Shown in pieces: positions 50,101 to 59,351 of a stretch of 64,000 nt of DNA. The stretch's first letter is position 1. Each line of letters begins with the position of its first letter. The position numbers were made by a program, and so were the translations under genes. The notes under the pieces are model-generated. The model ran no database searches, had not been told where the DNA came from, and saw only the letters and a list, made by a program, of their open reading frames with translations. The stretch comes from Chloroflexota bacterium (GTDB lineage Bacteria; Chloroflexota; Anaerolineae; UBA4142). The stretch covers positions 1-64,000 of the forward strand of contig JACQYF010000185.1 of assembly GCA_016208315.1 (NCBI GenBank), in the 5' to 3' direction.

Positions 50101-50551
50101 GGCAAGCAAGCCATCCGTCGCTCGTCCGCAGGACGAGAGGAACTTCCCGACTCCCTGCTCTCGGCGCGAGTCGAGGGCAAGGTTGCCTCACGAAACAGCA
50201 AGTGAGGGCGCCGCGCTCGGCGCGGCGACGACAACTGCAACAGAAAGCAAACCAACCCCCACCCAACCCTCCCCCGTCGGAAAATCACCGACAGGGGAGG
50301 GGGAAGATGGGGGTGATGGCTGAAACGGCAGGGTAAGAGCCTGCCAGCGTCGCAGGTGACTGCGGCGGCTGGGTGAATGTCCAACTGGGAGCAAGGCGGG
50401 TGGGAGCGGCTCGCGCAAGCGGGTTGCTTCCCGTCGCAGCGGCGATGCTGAGGCAGAGTAACACTCTGCAACGCAATCGCAGCCGGTGGATCGAAGGATT
50501 TGCCGAGACAGATGACGGACTGGACAGAATCGGGAGTATCGCTTGCTTGCC
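50101..50551 (+). ncRNA. rnpB: RNase P RNA
   Basis: The catalytic RNA that trims tRNA 5' ends. P1 is formed by GGCAAGCAAGC (50101-50111) with GCTTGCTTGCC (50541-50551), an exact 11-bp match. P3 is CTCGTCC/GGACGAG. Conserved regions follow in order: GAGGAACTTCCCGACTCC (variant of GAGGAAAGTCCGGGCTCC), AGGGCAAGGTTGCC, ACTGCAACAGAAAGCAAACC, GGTAAGAGCCTGCC, GGAGCAAGG, and GACAGAATCGGGAG at the 3' end. The P4 change TCCCGA is matched by TCGGGA, a compensated pair. A GC-rich palindrome (50256-50313) extends the P12 region. Starts 7 nt after the tRNA. Confidence 0.9.
50256..50313. repeat. GC-rich palindromic insertion in rnpB
   Basis: CCCCCACCC, then CCCTCCCCC with GTCGG, loop, CCGAC, GGGGAGGGGG and GGGGG. 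Located where the variable P12 helix lies. Same composition as the elements in glcF (16000) and the cyclase gene (62400). Confidence 0.75.
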
Positions 50552-50659
50552 ACTCGCCTCCTCATCGCGCCCCACGAATCGAGATTCTGATCGGCGTACG
50601 CAAAAATGCGCGGGCAGCGCCATCGTCCGCACGAATAGAAAGGAAGAACCGAGTACCTC

Positions 50660-50989
50660 ATGCGCGCGGAGATCTTGTTTCCACACAAAAGCGTTTCGTC
50701 GCTTTCGTCGGTGCGGGAAAGCAAATGGCGTGAACTGGCGCGCCGCGTTGCGAATTTGCCCGAAGACCACCCGGATAGTTTGGCCTTTTCGTTAATGATG
50801 ATTCGGCAATGCAGTTGTCTCGACTGCAATCCCGACCGCTACAAGGCGCTGATGGGCTGCGCGGCCTGCGCCAAGCGCACCGTCGCCGGGTTCAAAGGCC
50901 AGGACGAGGTGCTGCTGCGGGCGTTCCAAAAGGCGCGCTCCGAAGTGGACGTGTATTTGGAGGAGCGCTCGTTGGAAAGAGCGGCGTAA
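50660..50989 (+). CDS. Small Cys-rich conserved protein
   Basis: 109 residues, ATG 50660. Cysteines in CSCLDCNPDRYKALMGCAACAK form a possible metal site (C-x-C-x2-C, then C-x2-C). The rest is helical and charged. I do not recognise the family. The stretch 50552-50659 before it shows nothing beyond its leader. Terminator at 51008. Confidence 0.65.
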   Translation: MRAEILFPHKSVSSLSSVRESKWRELARRVANLPEDHPDSLAFSLMMIRQCSCLDCNPDRYKALMGCAACAKRTVAGFKGQDEVLLRAFQKARSEVDVYLEERSLERAA

Positions 50990-51007
50990 CTCATTCATCC
51001 AAATCAG

Positions 51008-51045
51008 AAACGCACTGATCACCTTTCGGTCATCAGTGCGTTTTT
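51008..51045. terminator. Terminator between convergent genes
   Basis: AAACGCACTGAT and ATCAGTGCGTTT with T-run on the plus strand and A-run facing the minus-strand gene. Confidence 0.85.
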
Positions 51046-51065
51046 CATTTGTCATTGCACGCGGG

Positions 51066-52487
51066 CTATCGTCGCAGCGGCGCCGCGCCCGCCGTGAAAA
51101 TTTCCATGGGGAGATGAACATCCGCGGTTTCCAGGCGCGGCATGAACTTGGGGCGGATGCCCGAGGGCTGGAATTCGCCGATGACCTTGCCGTTCAGATC
51201 CAAGCCCTGCTCGACAAAGCGGAATACATCCTGCATGACGATAATGTCGCCTTCCATGCCTTGCACCTCGGTGACCTGCACGACCTTGCGCGAGCCGTCG
51301 CGCAGGCGCGCCTGCTGTACGATCAAGTCAATCGCCGCGGCAATCTGTTCGCGAATCACTTTGATCGGGAATTCGATTCCGGCCATCAAGGACATGGTTT
51401 CGAGCCGGCTGATCGCGTCGCGCGGCGTGTTGGCGTGCAGCGTCGTCAGCGAGCCGTCGTGCCCCGTGTTCATGGCTTGCAACATGTCGAGTGCGGCGGC
51501 ATCGCGCACCTCGCCCACGACGATGCGCTCCGGGCGCATCCGCAGCGCGTTGATTACCAGGTCGCGGATCATCACGCGGCCCGTGCCGTCGGGGTCGGGC
51601 GGACGCGCTTCGAGCCGGACGACGTGCGGCTTGGCAAGTTGCAACTCCGCCGAGTCTTCGATGGTCACCACGCGGTCGTGATCGGGAATGAAATTGGACA
51701 GGATGTTGAGGAGCGTCGTCTTGCCGCTGCCCGTCCCGCCCGCGACGACGACGTTCAAGCGCGCGATCACGCACGCGCGCAGAAACTCGGCCATGTTCGG
51801 CGTCAGCGAACCGAACTTGACCAGGTCCTCGGTCGTCAGCCGGCTCTTGGAGAACTTGCGAATCGTGATCGTCGGCCCGTCAATCGCGCTCGGCGGGATG
51901 ATGACGTTCACGCGCGAGCCGTCGGGCAGGCGCGCGTCGGCCATCGGCCATTTGCGGTCCACGTGCCGGCCCAGCGGGCGGATGATGCGATCAATGATGC
52001 GCATCACGTGCGCGTCATCCTCGAACTGAACCTCCGTCTCACGCACGATCCCTTCTTGTTCGACGAACACTTGGCGCGGGCCGTTGACCATCACCTCGGT
52101 GACCGTCGGGTCTTGCAACAGCGGTTCGAGCGGCCCAAAGCCGATCAGCTCGTCAAGCACGTCCCGCTCGAATTGCCGCGCCTCGTCCGGCGGCATTTTC
52201 ACGTTCGCCGCGGCAAGCGCCGCGGCAAAACGCTCGCTTAACAGCGCGAGGGTGGCGTCGTCGCGCTTGAGTTCGCCCGGCGAGCTAAGGCCGGCCAGGA
52301 TTCGCTCCAACAGCCATTTATGGAGCTTGCGCCTGAGTTCCTTTTGTTCCGCGCTGACCGGCGCGCGCTGGGGCGGCGCCGGCGGCGCGAGCGCGGGCGA
52401 TGTAGGGGCGGAGTCACCCCGCCCTTTTTCGGCGGGCGCAGCCGGCGCCGGCTTTTGCGCTTGCATGCGATCGAGTAAACTGGGCAT
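51066..52487 (-). CDS. CpaF/TadA-type secretion ATPase
   Basis: 473 residues. N-terminal Pro/Ala linker, then a CpaF N-domain (VLDELIGFGPLEPLLQDPTVTEVMVNGP) and the RecA-like core: Walker A GGTGSGKTT, RLEARPPDPDGTGRV, Walker B region ERIVVGEVRDAAALD, and the His box GHDGSLTTLHAN. These ATPases drive Tad pili or related filaments. No other tad/cpa gene is present. The linker includes KGRGDSAPT, encoded by a diverged copy of the palindrome at 32791-32831. Confidence 0.9.
   Translation of the reverse strand: MPSLLDRMQAQKPAPAAPAEKGRGDSAPTSPALAPPAPPQRAPVSAEQKELRRKLHKWLLERILAGLSSPGELKRDDATLALLSERFAAALAAANVKMPPDEARQFERDVLDELIGFGPLEPLLQDPTVTEVMVNGPRQVFVEQEGIVRETEVQFEDDAHVMRIIDRIIRPLGRHVDRKWPMADARLPDGSRVNVIIPPSAIDGPTITIRKFSKSRLTTEDLVKFGSLTPNMAEFLRACVIARLNVVVAGGTGSGKTTLLNILSNFIPDHDRVVTIEDSAELQLAKPHVVRLEARPPDPDGTGRVMIRDLVINALRMRPERIVVGEVRDAAALDMLQAMNTGHDGSLTTLHANTPRDAISRLETMSLMAGIEFPIKVIREQIAAAIDLIVQQARLRDGSRKVVQVTEVQGMEGDIIVMQDVFRFVEQGLDLNGKVIGEFQPSGIRPKFMPRLETADVHLPMEIFTAGAAPLRR
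52399..52430. repeat. Diverged GGGGCGG-type palindrome inside cpaF
   Basis: TAGGGGCGGAGTCACCCCGCCC resembles the core of the perfect palindrome at 32791-32831 with one substitution. Translated in frame in the linker of the CpaF protein. Confidence 0.7.
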
Positions 52488-52489
52488 GG

Positions 52490-53815
52490 TTACAGCTTTA
52501 CAAAATATGCTTCGACTGCGCCGTCAATTAGCTCTTTGGTCAGCCGCGGCTCGACGTCCGAGTATTTTGCCAAGTCAATGATCTGGTCAATCAAGTCGCG
52601 CGGGTGGACGGTTTTCGGCTCGCGCTTGGCTTTGATGTAATGTTCGAGGACGAGGTATTTGAAACCGTCTTCGTCAAAAACCAGTCCGCGCTGCGCGACG
52701 ACGCGCTGGAAGATTTCGCGAAATTCATCCCAGGTTGGGTTGGGCACGAGAATTTTGTGGCGGATGCGGCGGAGGAACGCATCGTCCACCAGATCCGTCG
52801 GGTTGAGGTTGGTCGAGAACGTGATGAGGACGTCGAAGGGGACCTCGATCTTTTTGCCGGTTTGCAGCGTCAAGAAATCCACGCGCTTTTCGAGCGGCAC
52901 GATCCAGCGGTTCAAAAGATCGCGCGGACTCACCTGCTGCCGGCCAAAATCGTCAATCAGGAACATGCCCCCGTTCGCCTTCATTTGATACGGCGCTTGG
53001 TAATTCTTTGAGACGGGATCGAAAATCAGGTCGAGCGCTTCGAGCGTCAATTCGCCGCCGGTCACAATAAACGGACGGCGACAGAGGGTCCAGCGCGCGT
53101 CGAGGCGATTGCCGACCGCGCCAAAAGACCCATCGGAAGTGGACATCTCATTCGGCGCCGGCGCATGGTTCAAGTGATCAAAGACCTGGATCGCTTGGCC
53201 GTCTACCTCGACCGCGTACGGAATATAGACCCCGCCTCTCAAGAGCGTAGCAATCGTCTCGGCAATCGTGGTCTTGCCGTTGCCGGGCGGACCGTAGAGA
53301 AAGATCGAGCGGGCCGAGTTCACTGCGGGGCCGACGCGCCGGAGCATCGCATCGGAAATGACGAGGTGCGAAAAGGCGCGGCGGAGTTCGGCGCGCTTGA
53401 CGACGATTTCGCCGATCGTTTGCGCCTGGGCGACCAGCGTATAGGTCGCGAGCGATACGGGCGCGGGGCCGACGTATTGCGAACGCGCCAATACCTCTTG
53501 GGCTTTGGCGCTCCCTTTTTGGGTGACGACATGGTTATAGGCGCGTTCGCCAAAGCCCGCCGCGCCGGTGATCGCGACGAATTCCTCTTTGATCAAGAAC
53601 GCTAGCACTTGGTCTACGAGGTTGGCATACGGGAGTCGCAGCCCGTTGGCAATCGCTTGGCCGCTCAGTTCGCCGCCAAAGTAGACGGTCTTGAGGGCGA
53701 GGTCGTACAGAAAGGCGGGGTTCAATCCGGTTTCTTCGATCGAGCGCGGTTCGCGCAGCAGATGCTTGATCTCGGGTTTGTCGGCGCCGTTGGTGGCGAG
53801 TTTTTCAATCGGCAT
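52490..53815 (-). CDS. AAA+ ATPase with N-terminal winged-helix region
   Basis: 441 residues. The first 130 residues are helical and look like winged-helix repeats; the AAA+ core starts near 165 with Walker A GPPGNGKTT, Walker B MFLIDDFG and sensor FSTNLNP followed by an Arg-rich DDAFLRRIRHKI. Located between the DUF6812-like and CpaF genes with a 2-bp and an 11-bp junction, so all three are made together. It may assemble or remodel a CpaF-driven machine. Confidence 0.85.
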   Translation of the reverse strand: MPIEKLATNGADKPEIKHLLREPRSIEETGLNPAFLYDLALKTVYFGGELSGQAIANGLRLPYANLVDQVLAFLIKEEFVAITGAAGFGERAYNHVVTQKGSAKAQEVLARSQYVGPAPVSLATYTLVAQAQTIGEIVVKRAELRRAFSHLVISDAMLRRVGPAVNSARSIFLYGPPGNGKTTIAETIATLLRGGVYIPYAVEVDGQAIQVFDHLNHAPAPNEMSTSDGSFGAVGNRLDARWTLCRRPFIVTGGELTLEALDLIFDPVSKNYQAPYQMKANGGMFLIDDFGRQQVSPRDLLNRWIVPLEKRVDFLTLQTGKKIEVPFDVLITFSTNLNPTDLVDDAFLRRIRHKILVPNPTWDEFREIFQRVVAQRGLVFDEDGFKYLVLEHYIKAKREPKTVHPRDLIDQIIDLAKYSDVEPRLTKELIDGAVEAYFVKL

Positions 53816-54128
53816 TTTCAGTTCGAGTGTCCAGGGTGGTGTCGGTCGCGCTCGGCGCGGCGGGCAAGATCCACGCGATGCGCGCTTTGTTGACGATGAG
53901 CACCTCGGCGGCGTGCATCACGCGCTCGGTTGCCGCATCGAGCACTTGCGCTTTAGTGATCGCGACAAATTCCTCGCCGTTGTTCATTTCGTCTTTCAAG
54001 CGGTTTTCAGGCGTCAAATGAATGACGCCGTGGATGAGTGTGTTTTCGACGCGTGCGACGATGGAAACGGCTTGCTTGCTCACTTTTTGAGTGTAGAATT
54101 TGCCCTTGCCGTCAACGCGATAGTCCAT
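53805..54128 (-). CDS. DUF6812-like small protein
   Basis: 107 residues from ATG 54128 (GGAGG upstream; the longer start at 54188 has none). All-beta pattern: YRVDGKGKFYT, HGVIHLTPENRLKDEMNNGEEFVAITKAQVLD, AEVLIVNKARIAWILP. Resembles the DUF6812 proteins that go with AAA ATPase genes. Function unknown. The 3' end overlaps the AAA gene by 11 bp. Confidence 0.7.
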   Translation of the reverse strand: MDYRVDGKGKFYTQKVSKQAVSIVARVENTLIHGVIHLTPENRLKDEMNNGEEFVAITKAQVLDAATERVMHAAEVLIVNKARIAWILPAAPSATDTTLDTRTENAD

Positions 54129-54217
54129 GCCTGCCTCCAAATGGCGCAATACGGGGTTATCATACACCGACCCCGCCGTCTGTGCCAATGAGACAATGGT
54201 AACAAAAAACCACCCAC

Positions 54218-55636
54218 CTACCCCTTTAGTCGAATCGGCAGCGACACCTGAAACACGGTTGCGCCGGGCTGTGACTGGACCTGTATCTTTCCATGGTGCT
54301 TTTGGATGATGTTGTACGAGATGTGCAGTCCTAGCCCCGTGCCGACGCCCGGCGGCTTGGTCGTGAAGAATGGTTCGAAGATTCGCGGTTGGATTTCGGG
54401 TGGGATGCCGGGGCCGTTGTCGCCGATTTCGACGACGACGTGATGGTCCTCGCGATAGGTTCGCACGGTCAATACGCCCGCGCCTTTCATCGCGTCAATG
54501 GCATTGTCAATGATGTTCGTCCAGACTTGATTTAGTTCGCTCGCGTACGCCTCGATGGTCGGCAGATCGTTCGCGTACTCGCGTGTCACCTGGATGCCCT
54601 GTTTCAATTTGTGGCGCAGAATGACGAGCGTGTTCTCCAGCCCGTCGTGAATGTCCACCTGTTGAATCGGCGCCTGGTCGAGGTACGAATACGATTTGAC
54701 CGATTTCACGATTTCGGAGATGCGCTCGGCGCTCTGGCCCACTTCGTCGAGCAGCGCAAAGACCGAGCAACCGACGCCGAGCCAGCACGCGAGCGGCCTA
54801 AGCTGCTCCGGCGTGAAAGTATGTCCCAGCTCATCGAGGTCGTGAACCATCCAACCAAACGCAACCAGCGGCGGCGCGATTTCCCAAGCATTATCAATGC
54901 CCCGGTCTTCCAGCCACATCTGCATTTCGCCCTCGCGGTCGCTCCGCGTCAACGGGTCGAGCTTGGCGGGCGCGGCGGCGCGGCGAATGATTTCCTCGTG
55001 CAGCGCATTGATGTTGTCCATCTGGCGCGCATCCAAACCCAGCGCGGCCAGCTCGCCGTTGAGGCGCTGCCAATGCGCCAGCGTGTCGCGCAGTTGCGCC
55101 GCGCTGCGCCGCGCGGCCGCGGCCGGATTGTTCAACTCGTGCGCCAGCCCCGCGGAAAGCGTGCCAAGCGCGGCCATCTTTTCGTTTTGACGCAGCATCG
55201 CTTCGGTATTGCGTAATCGGCTGGTAACCGTGTGTAAGATCGCGAGGGTAGCCGCGGGACTAGTGGAGAGCAATTGCCGGAAGGCATCCTGATGGATCAT
55301 CACGAGGCGGCTGGCGCGGGTCGCGCGCGCGGTGGCGGTGCGCGGCGCTTGGTCGAGCAGCGACATTTCGCCGATCATTTCGCCGGCGCCGCGCATAGCC
55401 AGCGTCACTTGCTGTTGGCCCGAACGTTTGGTGAACTCGAACTCGCCCTCCAGGACGATGTACAGCGCGTCGCCGGGGCTGCCCTCCTCCATCAACACCT
55501 CGCCCGCGGCGACGCGTTTCTCCTCCGAGTTTTCGAGGAGCCAGTTTAAGTCGTGCTCATTCATGCCGGAGAACAAGGGCAGTTGGCGCAAAAATTCGAT
55601 ACTGACCTGATCGTTTTCAAGACAACGCAGAGCCAA
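54218..55636 (-). CDS. Cyclic-nucleotide-binding soluble histidine kinase
   Basis: 472 residues. N-terminal cNMP-binding domain (about 10-135: GSPGDALYIVLEGEFEF, GEMSLLDQAPRTATARA), a HisKA region with AHELNNP, a helical middle, then HATPase_c with NIIDNAIDAM, DNGPGIP and GTGLGLHISYN. No membrane segment. It could read the product of the class III cyclase encoded at 61522-63504. Start overlaps the TPR gene by 20 bp. Confidence 0.9.
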   Translation of the reverse strand: MALRCLENDQVSIEFLRQLPLFSGMNEHDLNWLLENSEEKRVAAGEVLMEEGSPGDALYIVLEGEFEFTKRSGQQQVTLAMRGAGEMIGEMSLLDQAPRTATARATRASRLVMIHQDAFRQLLSTSPAATLAILHTVTSRLRNTEAMLRQNEKMAALGTLSAGLAHELNNPAAAARRSAAQLRDTLAHWQRLNGELAALGLDARQMDNINALHEEIIRRAAAPAKLDPLTRSDREGEMQMWLEDRGIDNAWEIAPPLVAFGWMVHDLDELGHTFTPEQLRPLACWLGVGCSVFALLDEVGQSAERISEIVKSVKSYSYLDQAPIQQVDIHDGLENTLVILRHKLKQGIQVTREYANDLPTIEAYASELNQVWTNIIDNAIDAMKGAGVLTVRTYREDHHVVVEIGDNGPGIPPEIQPRIFEPFFTTKPPGVGTGLGLHISYNIIQKHHGKIQVQSQPGATVFQVSLPIRLKG

Positions 55637-57410
55637 TTCTATCTCCTTCCGATTTCAACACCTCGGCCACATCCTTCCGCTGCAAAAAGCCGGCGCGCCA
55701 TGTCGGGTTAGAGATGCGGCCGGCGATGGTCCGAACCGGCTCGACGGCGCGCTGACGGGCTGCTTGCGCGCGGTCCGTTTCGCCGCGCGCGGCGTACAGT
55801 TTCGCCAGCGCCGCTTGAACGCGCCAGCGCAGCAGATCATTCTGCGCCCGCTCTGTAATCGCCGCGGCGCGGTGGAGGTCTTGTTCCGCACGATTCGCAT
55901 CGCCGAGCCGGTCTCGAATGAGACCGCGGAAATAGTACAATTCGCAGGCATACCCCCGGGCCTCTTCCTGTTCAAGGCGGGCGATCAGCCAATCGCAGAA
56001 TTCAAGCCCATCGTCGAGCCGCCCTTCGGCGAATGCCAATTCCGGGATGATGGCGCCGGCCAAGGCAAGGCCCATAATGCTGGCTTGGCGGTTTGTCTCA
56101 TCGTGCCAGAACGGTTCCAACAACGCTCGGGCTTGTGCGAGTTTGTTTTCCTCGAGCAAAACTTGCGCGTGTATTGCCGCAGTGGCGACGGGCCAGAACG
56201 GCAAATTCATGACGGAAAGAAACTTGTCCGCTTGCTCGACCGCCGCTTGCGCCAACTCGATTTGATTCAGTGCCCCGTAAGCGCGCGCGAGGTGCAAGTG
56301 GGTCATTCCCTTGAAGAGAGACACGTTGAGAGCGCCGGCCACGGCCAAGAGATGCTCCGCTCGCCCGAAAACACGATCAAAATCACCTAGCTGCAAATCC
56401 AGCGCCAGAAGCGACCACTCGTTGTAGCCCATCCCCCAGGGATTTTCAATGGCCTGACTGATTTGATAGCCCTCCTCCGCGGCCGCGCGCGCCGGGTCCG
56501 CCTCGCCGCGGCCATGGTAGGATTCGGCAAGCATTCCCAACGCGTTGGCAATCATCGGCTGGTTGTCCAGCGCGCGAAATTCCTCCAACGCCTGCAGAAT
56601 ATGCCCGTGTGCCTCGCGCCATTCGCCGGTGAACTGCAACTCGACGGCGAGGTCGGTCAGCGCATACGCGGCCAACTCGCGCAGGTGGTTGGCGCGGGCG
56701 TGCTCTAGCGTTTGGCGAAAATAGTCGGCCGCGCGCTCCGGGTTGGTAAAACGGATGGACAACCCGATATTCCACAGGGCGCGCCCGACGAGGGCGGGGT
56801 CGCCCGACTGCCGCGCGAGTTCCAACGCGCGATTCAGTTCGCGATCCGTATCTTGCGTTTGGCCCAGGATCCCTTGCGCCGTCAGTAGATAGCTGAGACC
56901 ATCGGCCTCCATCGCGAGGTCGCCCATGCGCTGCGCGAACGCGATCATCTGCCGATAATTCTCAATGGCCGCCAGATGTTGCCCGGCCACTTCAAAGACG
57001 CGACCGCGATTCGCGTTGATCGCGCGCACGCGGTCATTCAGTTCGGGCGTCTTGAGCCGCTCAGCCAAGGCCAGCGCGCGATCGTAAAACATCAGCGCCT
57101 CTTGATGCGCGTAGGCGCGCGCCGCGACATCGCCCGCCAGCGCCGCATAGGTAAAGGCCTTGTCGTCTTGGCCGGCGCGTTCATAGTGCCAAGCCAACAT
57201 CGCCGCGTCTTGCTCCAACTGACCGCCGCGGACGTTCTCGATGGCTTGCGCGACTGCGCGGTGCAATTCGCCGCGGCGGCTCTTGAGCATGGACTCGTAG
57301 ACCGATTCTTGCGCCAGCGTATGTTTGAACATGTACGCCAGATCAGGGTCGGTCAGCCGGCGGACGAGCTGGGCCATTTCTAACTGCGTGAGAGAACTAT
57401 CGAGATTCAT
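55617..57410 (-). CDS. TPR protein A, C-terminal-half type of a cyclase/AAA protein
   Basis: 597 residues from ATG 57410; longer frames upstream are in the next gene. It begins MNLDSSLTQLEMAQLVRR, DPDLAYMFKHTLAQESVYESML, which matches the segment that follows the AAA domain in full-length cyclase-AAA-TPR proteins. TPR-like repeats fill the rest. Two paralogues lie next to it and the N-terminal half is encoded at 61522-63504. ATG overlaps the previous stop by 4 bp. Confidence 0.85.
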   Translation of the reverse strand: MNLDSSLTQLEMAQLVRRLTDPDLAYMFKHTLAQESVYESMLKSRRGELHRAVAQAIENVRGGQLEQDAAMLAWHYERAGQDDKAFTYAALAGDVAARAYAHQEALMFYDRALALAERLKTPELNDRVRAINANRGRVFEVAGQHLAAIENYRQMIAFAQRMGDLAMEADGLSYLLTAQGILGQTQDTDRELNRALELARQSGDPALVGRALWNIGLSIRFTNPERAADYFRQTLEHARANHLRELAAYALTDLAVELQFTGEWREAHGHILQALEEFRALDNQPMIANALGMLAESYHGRGEADPARAAAEEGYQISQAIENPWGMGYNEWSLLALDLQLGDFDRVFGRAEHLLAVAGALNVSLFKGMTHLHLARAYGALNQIELAQAAVEQADKFLSVMNLPFWPVATAAIHAQVLLEENKLAQARALLEPFWHDETNRQASIMGLALAGAIIPELAFAEGRLDDGLEFCDWLIARLEQEEARGYACELYYFRGLIRDRLGDANRAEQDLHRAAAITERAQNDLLRWRVQAALAKLYAARGETDRAQAARQRAVEPVRTIAGRISNPTWRAGFLQRKDVAEVLKSEGDRIGSALS

Positions 57411-59161
57411 ATCGTCGCAGGAACCTTCGCCAGGGCTAAAGCCAGAAACGAATCGCGCAATTCGGGCGGCGTGTGTGCGGCGATCGCGGCGATCATCTCG
57501 CGTGCCGCGGCGCTGTGTTCTTGCGCTTGGGCCGCGTTGCCCCGCGCCAATTCGACGTGACTCAGCGCGGCGAGAATCTGCCATAGAGTCCAAATCGCGT
57601 GGGTCTGCTCTGCTTCGACGCGCGCCTCGCACAGAATGGCAAATGCCTGATCGAGTTGGCCCAAACCACTCAAGGCCTCGCCTTTGAAGCGCAAGGCGGT
57701 CGCCAAATGTTGTCGCAAGCGCAGGGCGCGTTGGTTGGCGAGGATCAAGTCGCAAACAGACGCCGCGTCGGCATACTCTTGCTTTGCCAGTGCGAGTTCG
57801 GCCACGGCGAGCTGCATGCCGGCGCCAAAACGCGGGTTGGCTTCGGCTAACTCAAAAGCGATACGCCGACGGGCATGCTCGGCTTGAGCGATATCGCCCG
57901 CGGTGAGGTAGACGTGAATGAGCGCGCCGCAGGCCCACGGTCGAAATACCTGAAATTTTTCTTCGGCATACGCGAGCGCCTGGCGCGCCAGGTCTTGCGC
58001 GTGCTCGCGCGCGCCGAGATCGGCGTATAATTCGGCCAGGTTGGCGCGGGTGACAGCGAGGGTCGGAGGAAATACCGCGCCCAATTGTAACGCCGATTCC
58101 ATCGCCGCGAGGGCTTGATCCGGCCGTCCCAACGCGACATAGCCGGCGCCGACCCACGCCAGACTAAACGCCTCGCCCCATTGATTGCCGATCATCCGGC
58201 TGATGCGGCTCGCCTCTTCGGACGCGTTAACGGCTGGTTCGAGTTCACCGCGCGCCAAATGATTCATCGCGGCGTAACCGAAATTATCCGCCAACATGGG
58301 GAGGTTGTTCATTTCACGCCACAGCGCGCGCGCCTCCAGGCCCACCTGGATGGCGCGGTCGGGTTCGCTGGCGAACGCGTACAGCGGGCTGAGGTCGTTC
58401 AACGCGTAGGCGATTTGTTCCGTCAGCCCGAGCCGGCGGGCAATCTCCAGCGAGCGCTCGCCGTACTCGATCGCTTGCCGGTAGCGCACGTCGGCGCGCG
58501 AGCGCAGCAACATCAGGTTCCACAGGATCTTGGCTTCGGCGCGCTCATCGCCCAACTCGCGCGCGATCACCAGCCCCGCGTCGGATAATTGCTGCGCCTG
58601 CGGAATGTCGAAAAAAGCGCTGGGAATCGAATGAATGGTGGCGCGCGCCATCAACGCGGCGAGTTCCATCGCGCGGTCGTTCCATTCGCAGGCCAGCGTC
58701 TCCATTTCCGCATAATTGGCGAGCGCCTGCTGTTGCTGCGAGTTCAATTCAAAGACGCGGCCGCGCTTTAGATAAAGGTCGCGCAGCACGGGCCCGCGCG
58801 CGGGCAGCGCGATCGCCGCCTGAATGGCCCGCGTGTAAAATGCAATCGCCTCGGCATTGGCATAGACGCGCGCGGCCACGTCGCCCGCGTGGGTCGCATA
58901 GGCGAGCGTCTTGGCCTCGTCGCCGGCTTCCCCGTAATGATGCGCGAGGAGCGCGGCATATTCGTCGAGCCGGTCCGCGTACGATTCCTCAAGCGCGTGC
59001 GCGACGTGGGCGTGCAACTCGCGCCGCGTTCTCAAGAGCAGCGATTGATACGCGCGCTCTTGAGTCAGCGTGTGGTTGAAAAGGTACGTCAGATCCGGAT
59101 CGGCCACGCGCCGCACAAGATGCGCGCTTTCAAGTTGATCGAGCCGAAAGGTCAGGTTCAT
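57407..59161 (-). CDS. TPR protein B, paralogue
   Basis: 584 residues from ATG 59161. Starts MNLTFRLDQLESAHLVRR, then DPDLTYLFNHTLTQERAYQSLL, aligning with proteins A and C. TPR-like repeats follow to the end. Overlaps gene A by 4 bp. No catalytic motif. Confidence 0.85.
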   Translation of the reverse strand: MNLTFRLDQLESAHLVRRVADPDLTYLFNHTLTQERAYQSLLLRTRRELHAHVAHALEESYADRLDEYAALLAHHYGEAGDEAKTLAYATHAGDVAARVYANAEAIAFYTRAIQAAIALPARGPVLRDLYLKRGRVFELNSQQQQALANYAEMETLACEWNDRAMELAALMARATIHSIPSAFFDIPQAQQLSDAGLVIARELGDERAEAKILWNLMLLRSRADVRYRQAIEYGERSLEIARRLGLTEQIAYALNDLSPLYAFASEPDRAIQVGLEARALWREMNNLPMLADNFGYAAMNHLARGELEPAVNASEEASRISRMIGNQWGEAFSLAWVGAGYVALGRPDQALAAMESALQLGAVFPPTLAVTRANLAELYADLGAREHAQDLARQALAYAEEKFQVFRPWACGALIHVYLTAGDIAQAEHARRRIAFELAEANPRFGAGMQLAVAELALAKQEYADAASVCDLILANQRALRLRQHLATALRFKGEALSGLGQLDQAFAILCEARVEAEQTHAIWTLWQILAALSHVELARGNAAQAQEHSAAAREMIAAIAAHTPPELRDSFLALALAKVPATI

Positions 59162-59194
59162 GTTGTAATTGCTGCCCAGAAACTTGGTGTGTCC

Positions 59195-59289
59195 GTTCGT
59201 AGTCAGCGACGTAGCGCAGTTTGCGGAGTCGCGTTCTCCACCGTGCCAGACGACACTCCGCAAAAGGCGCTCCGTGTCGTACTACGAAC
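59195..59289. repeat. Palindromic element GTTCGTAGT/ACTACGAAC
   Basis: Perfect 9-nt ends with inner complementary stretches TTTGCGGAGTCG / CGACACTCCGCAAA. It fills most of the 190-bp gap between TPR genes B and C. Confidence 0.75.
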
Positions 59290-59351
59290 GATTCCCCCTT
59301 TCAGGCATGCGCGCCAAAGTGCATGGAGTTGTTTGAGTGACAGATGGACTA

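Noticed and set aside
50188-50829. Long open frames on both strands between tRNA-Lys and 50660
   Set aside because: They overlap the RNase P RNA, whose paired ends and conserved boxes explain the sequence; no start signals.
57411-57755. N-terminal extension of TPR protein A
   Set aside because: It overlaps the 3' end of TPR gene B in another frame and is Arg-rich; the paralogues all start at the MNLxxxLxQLE motif.
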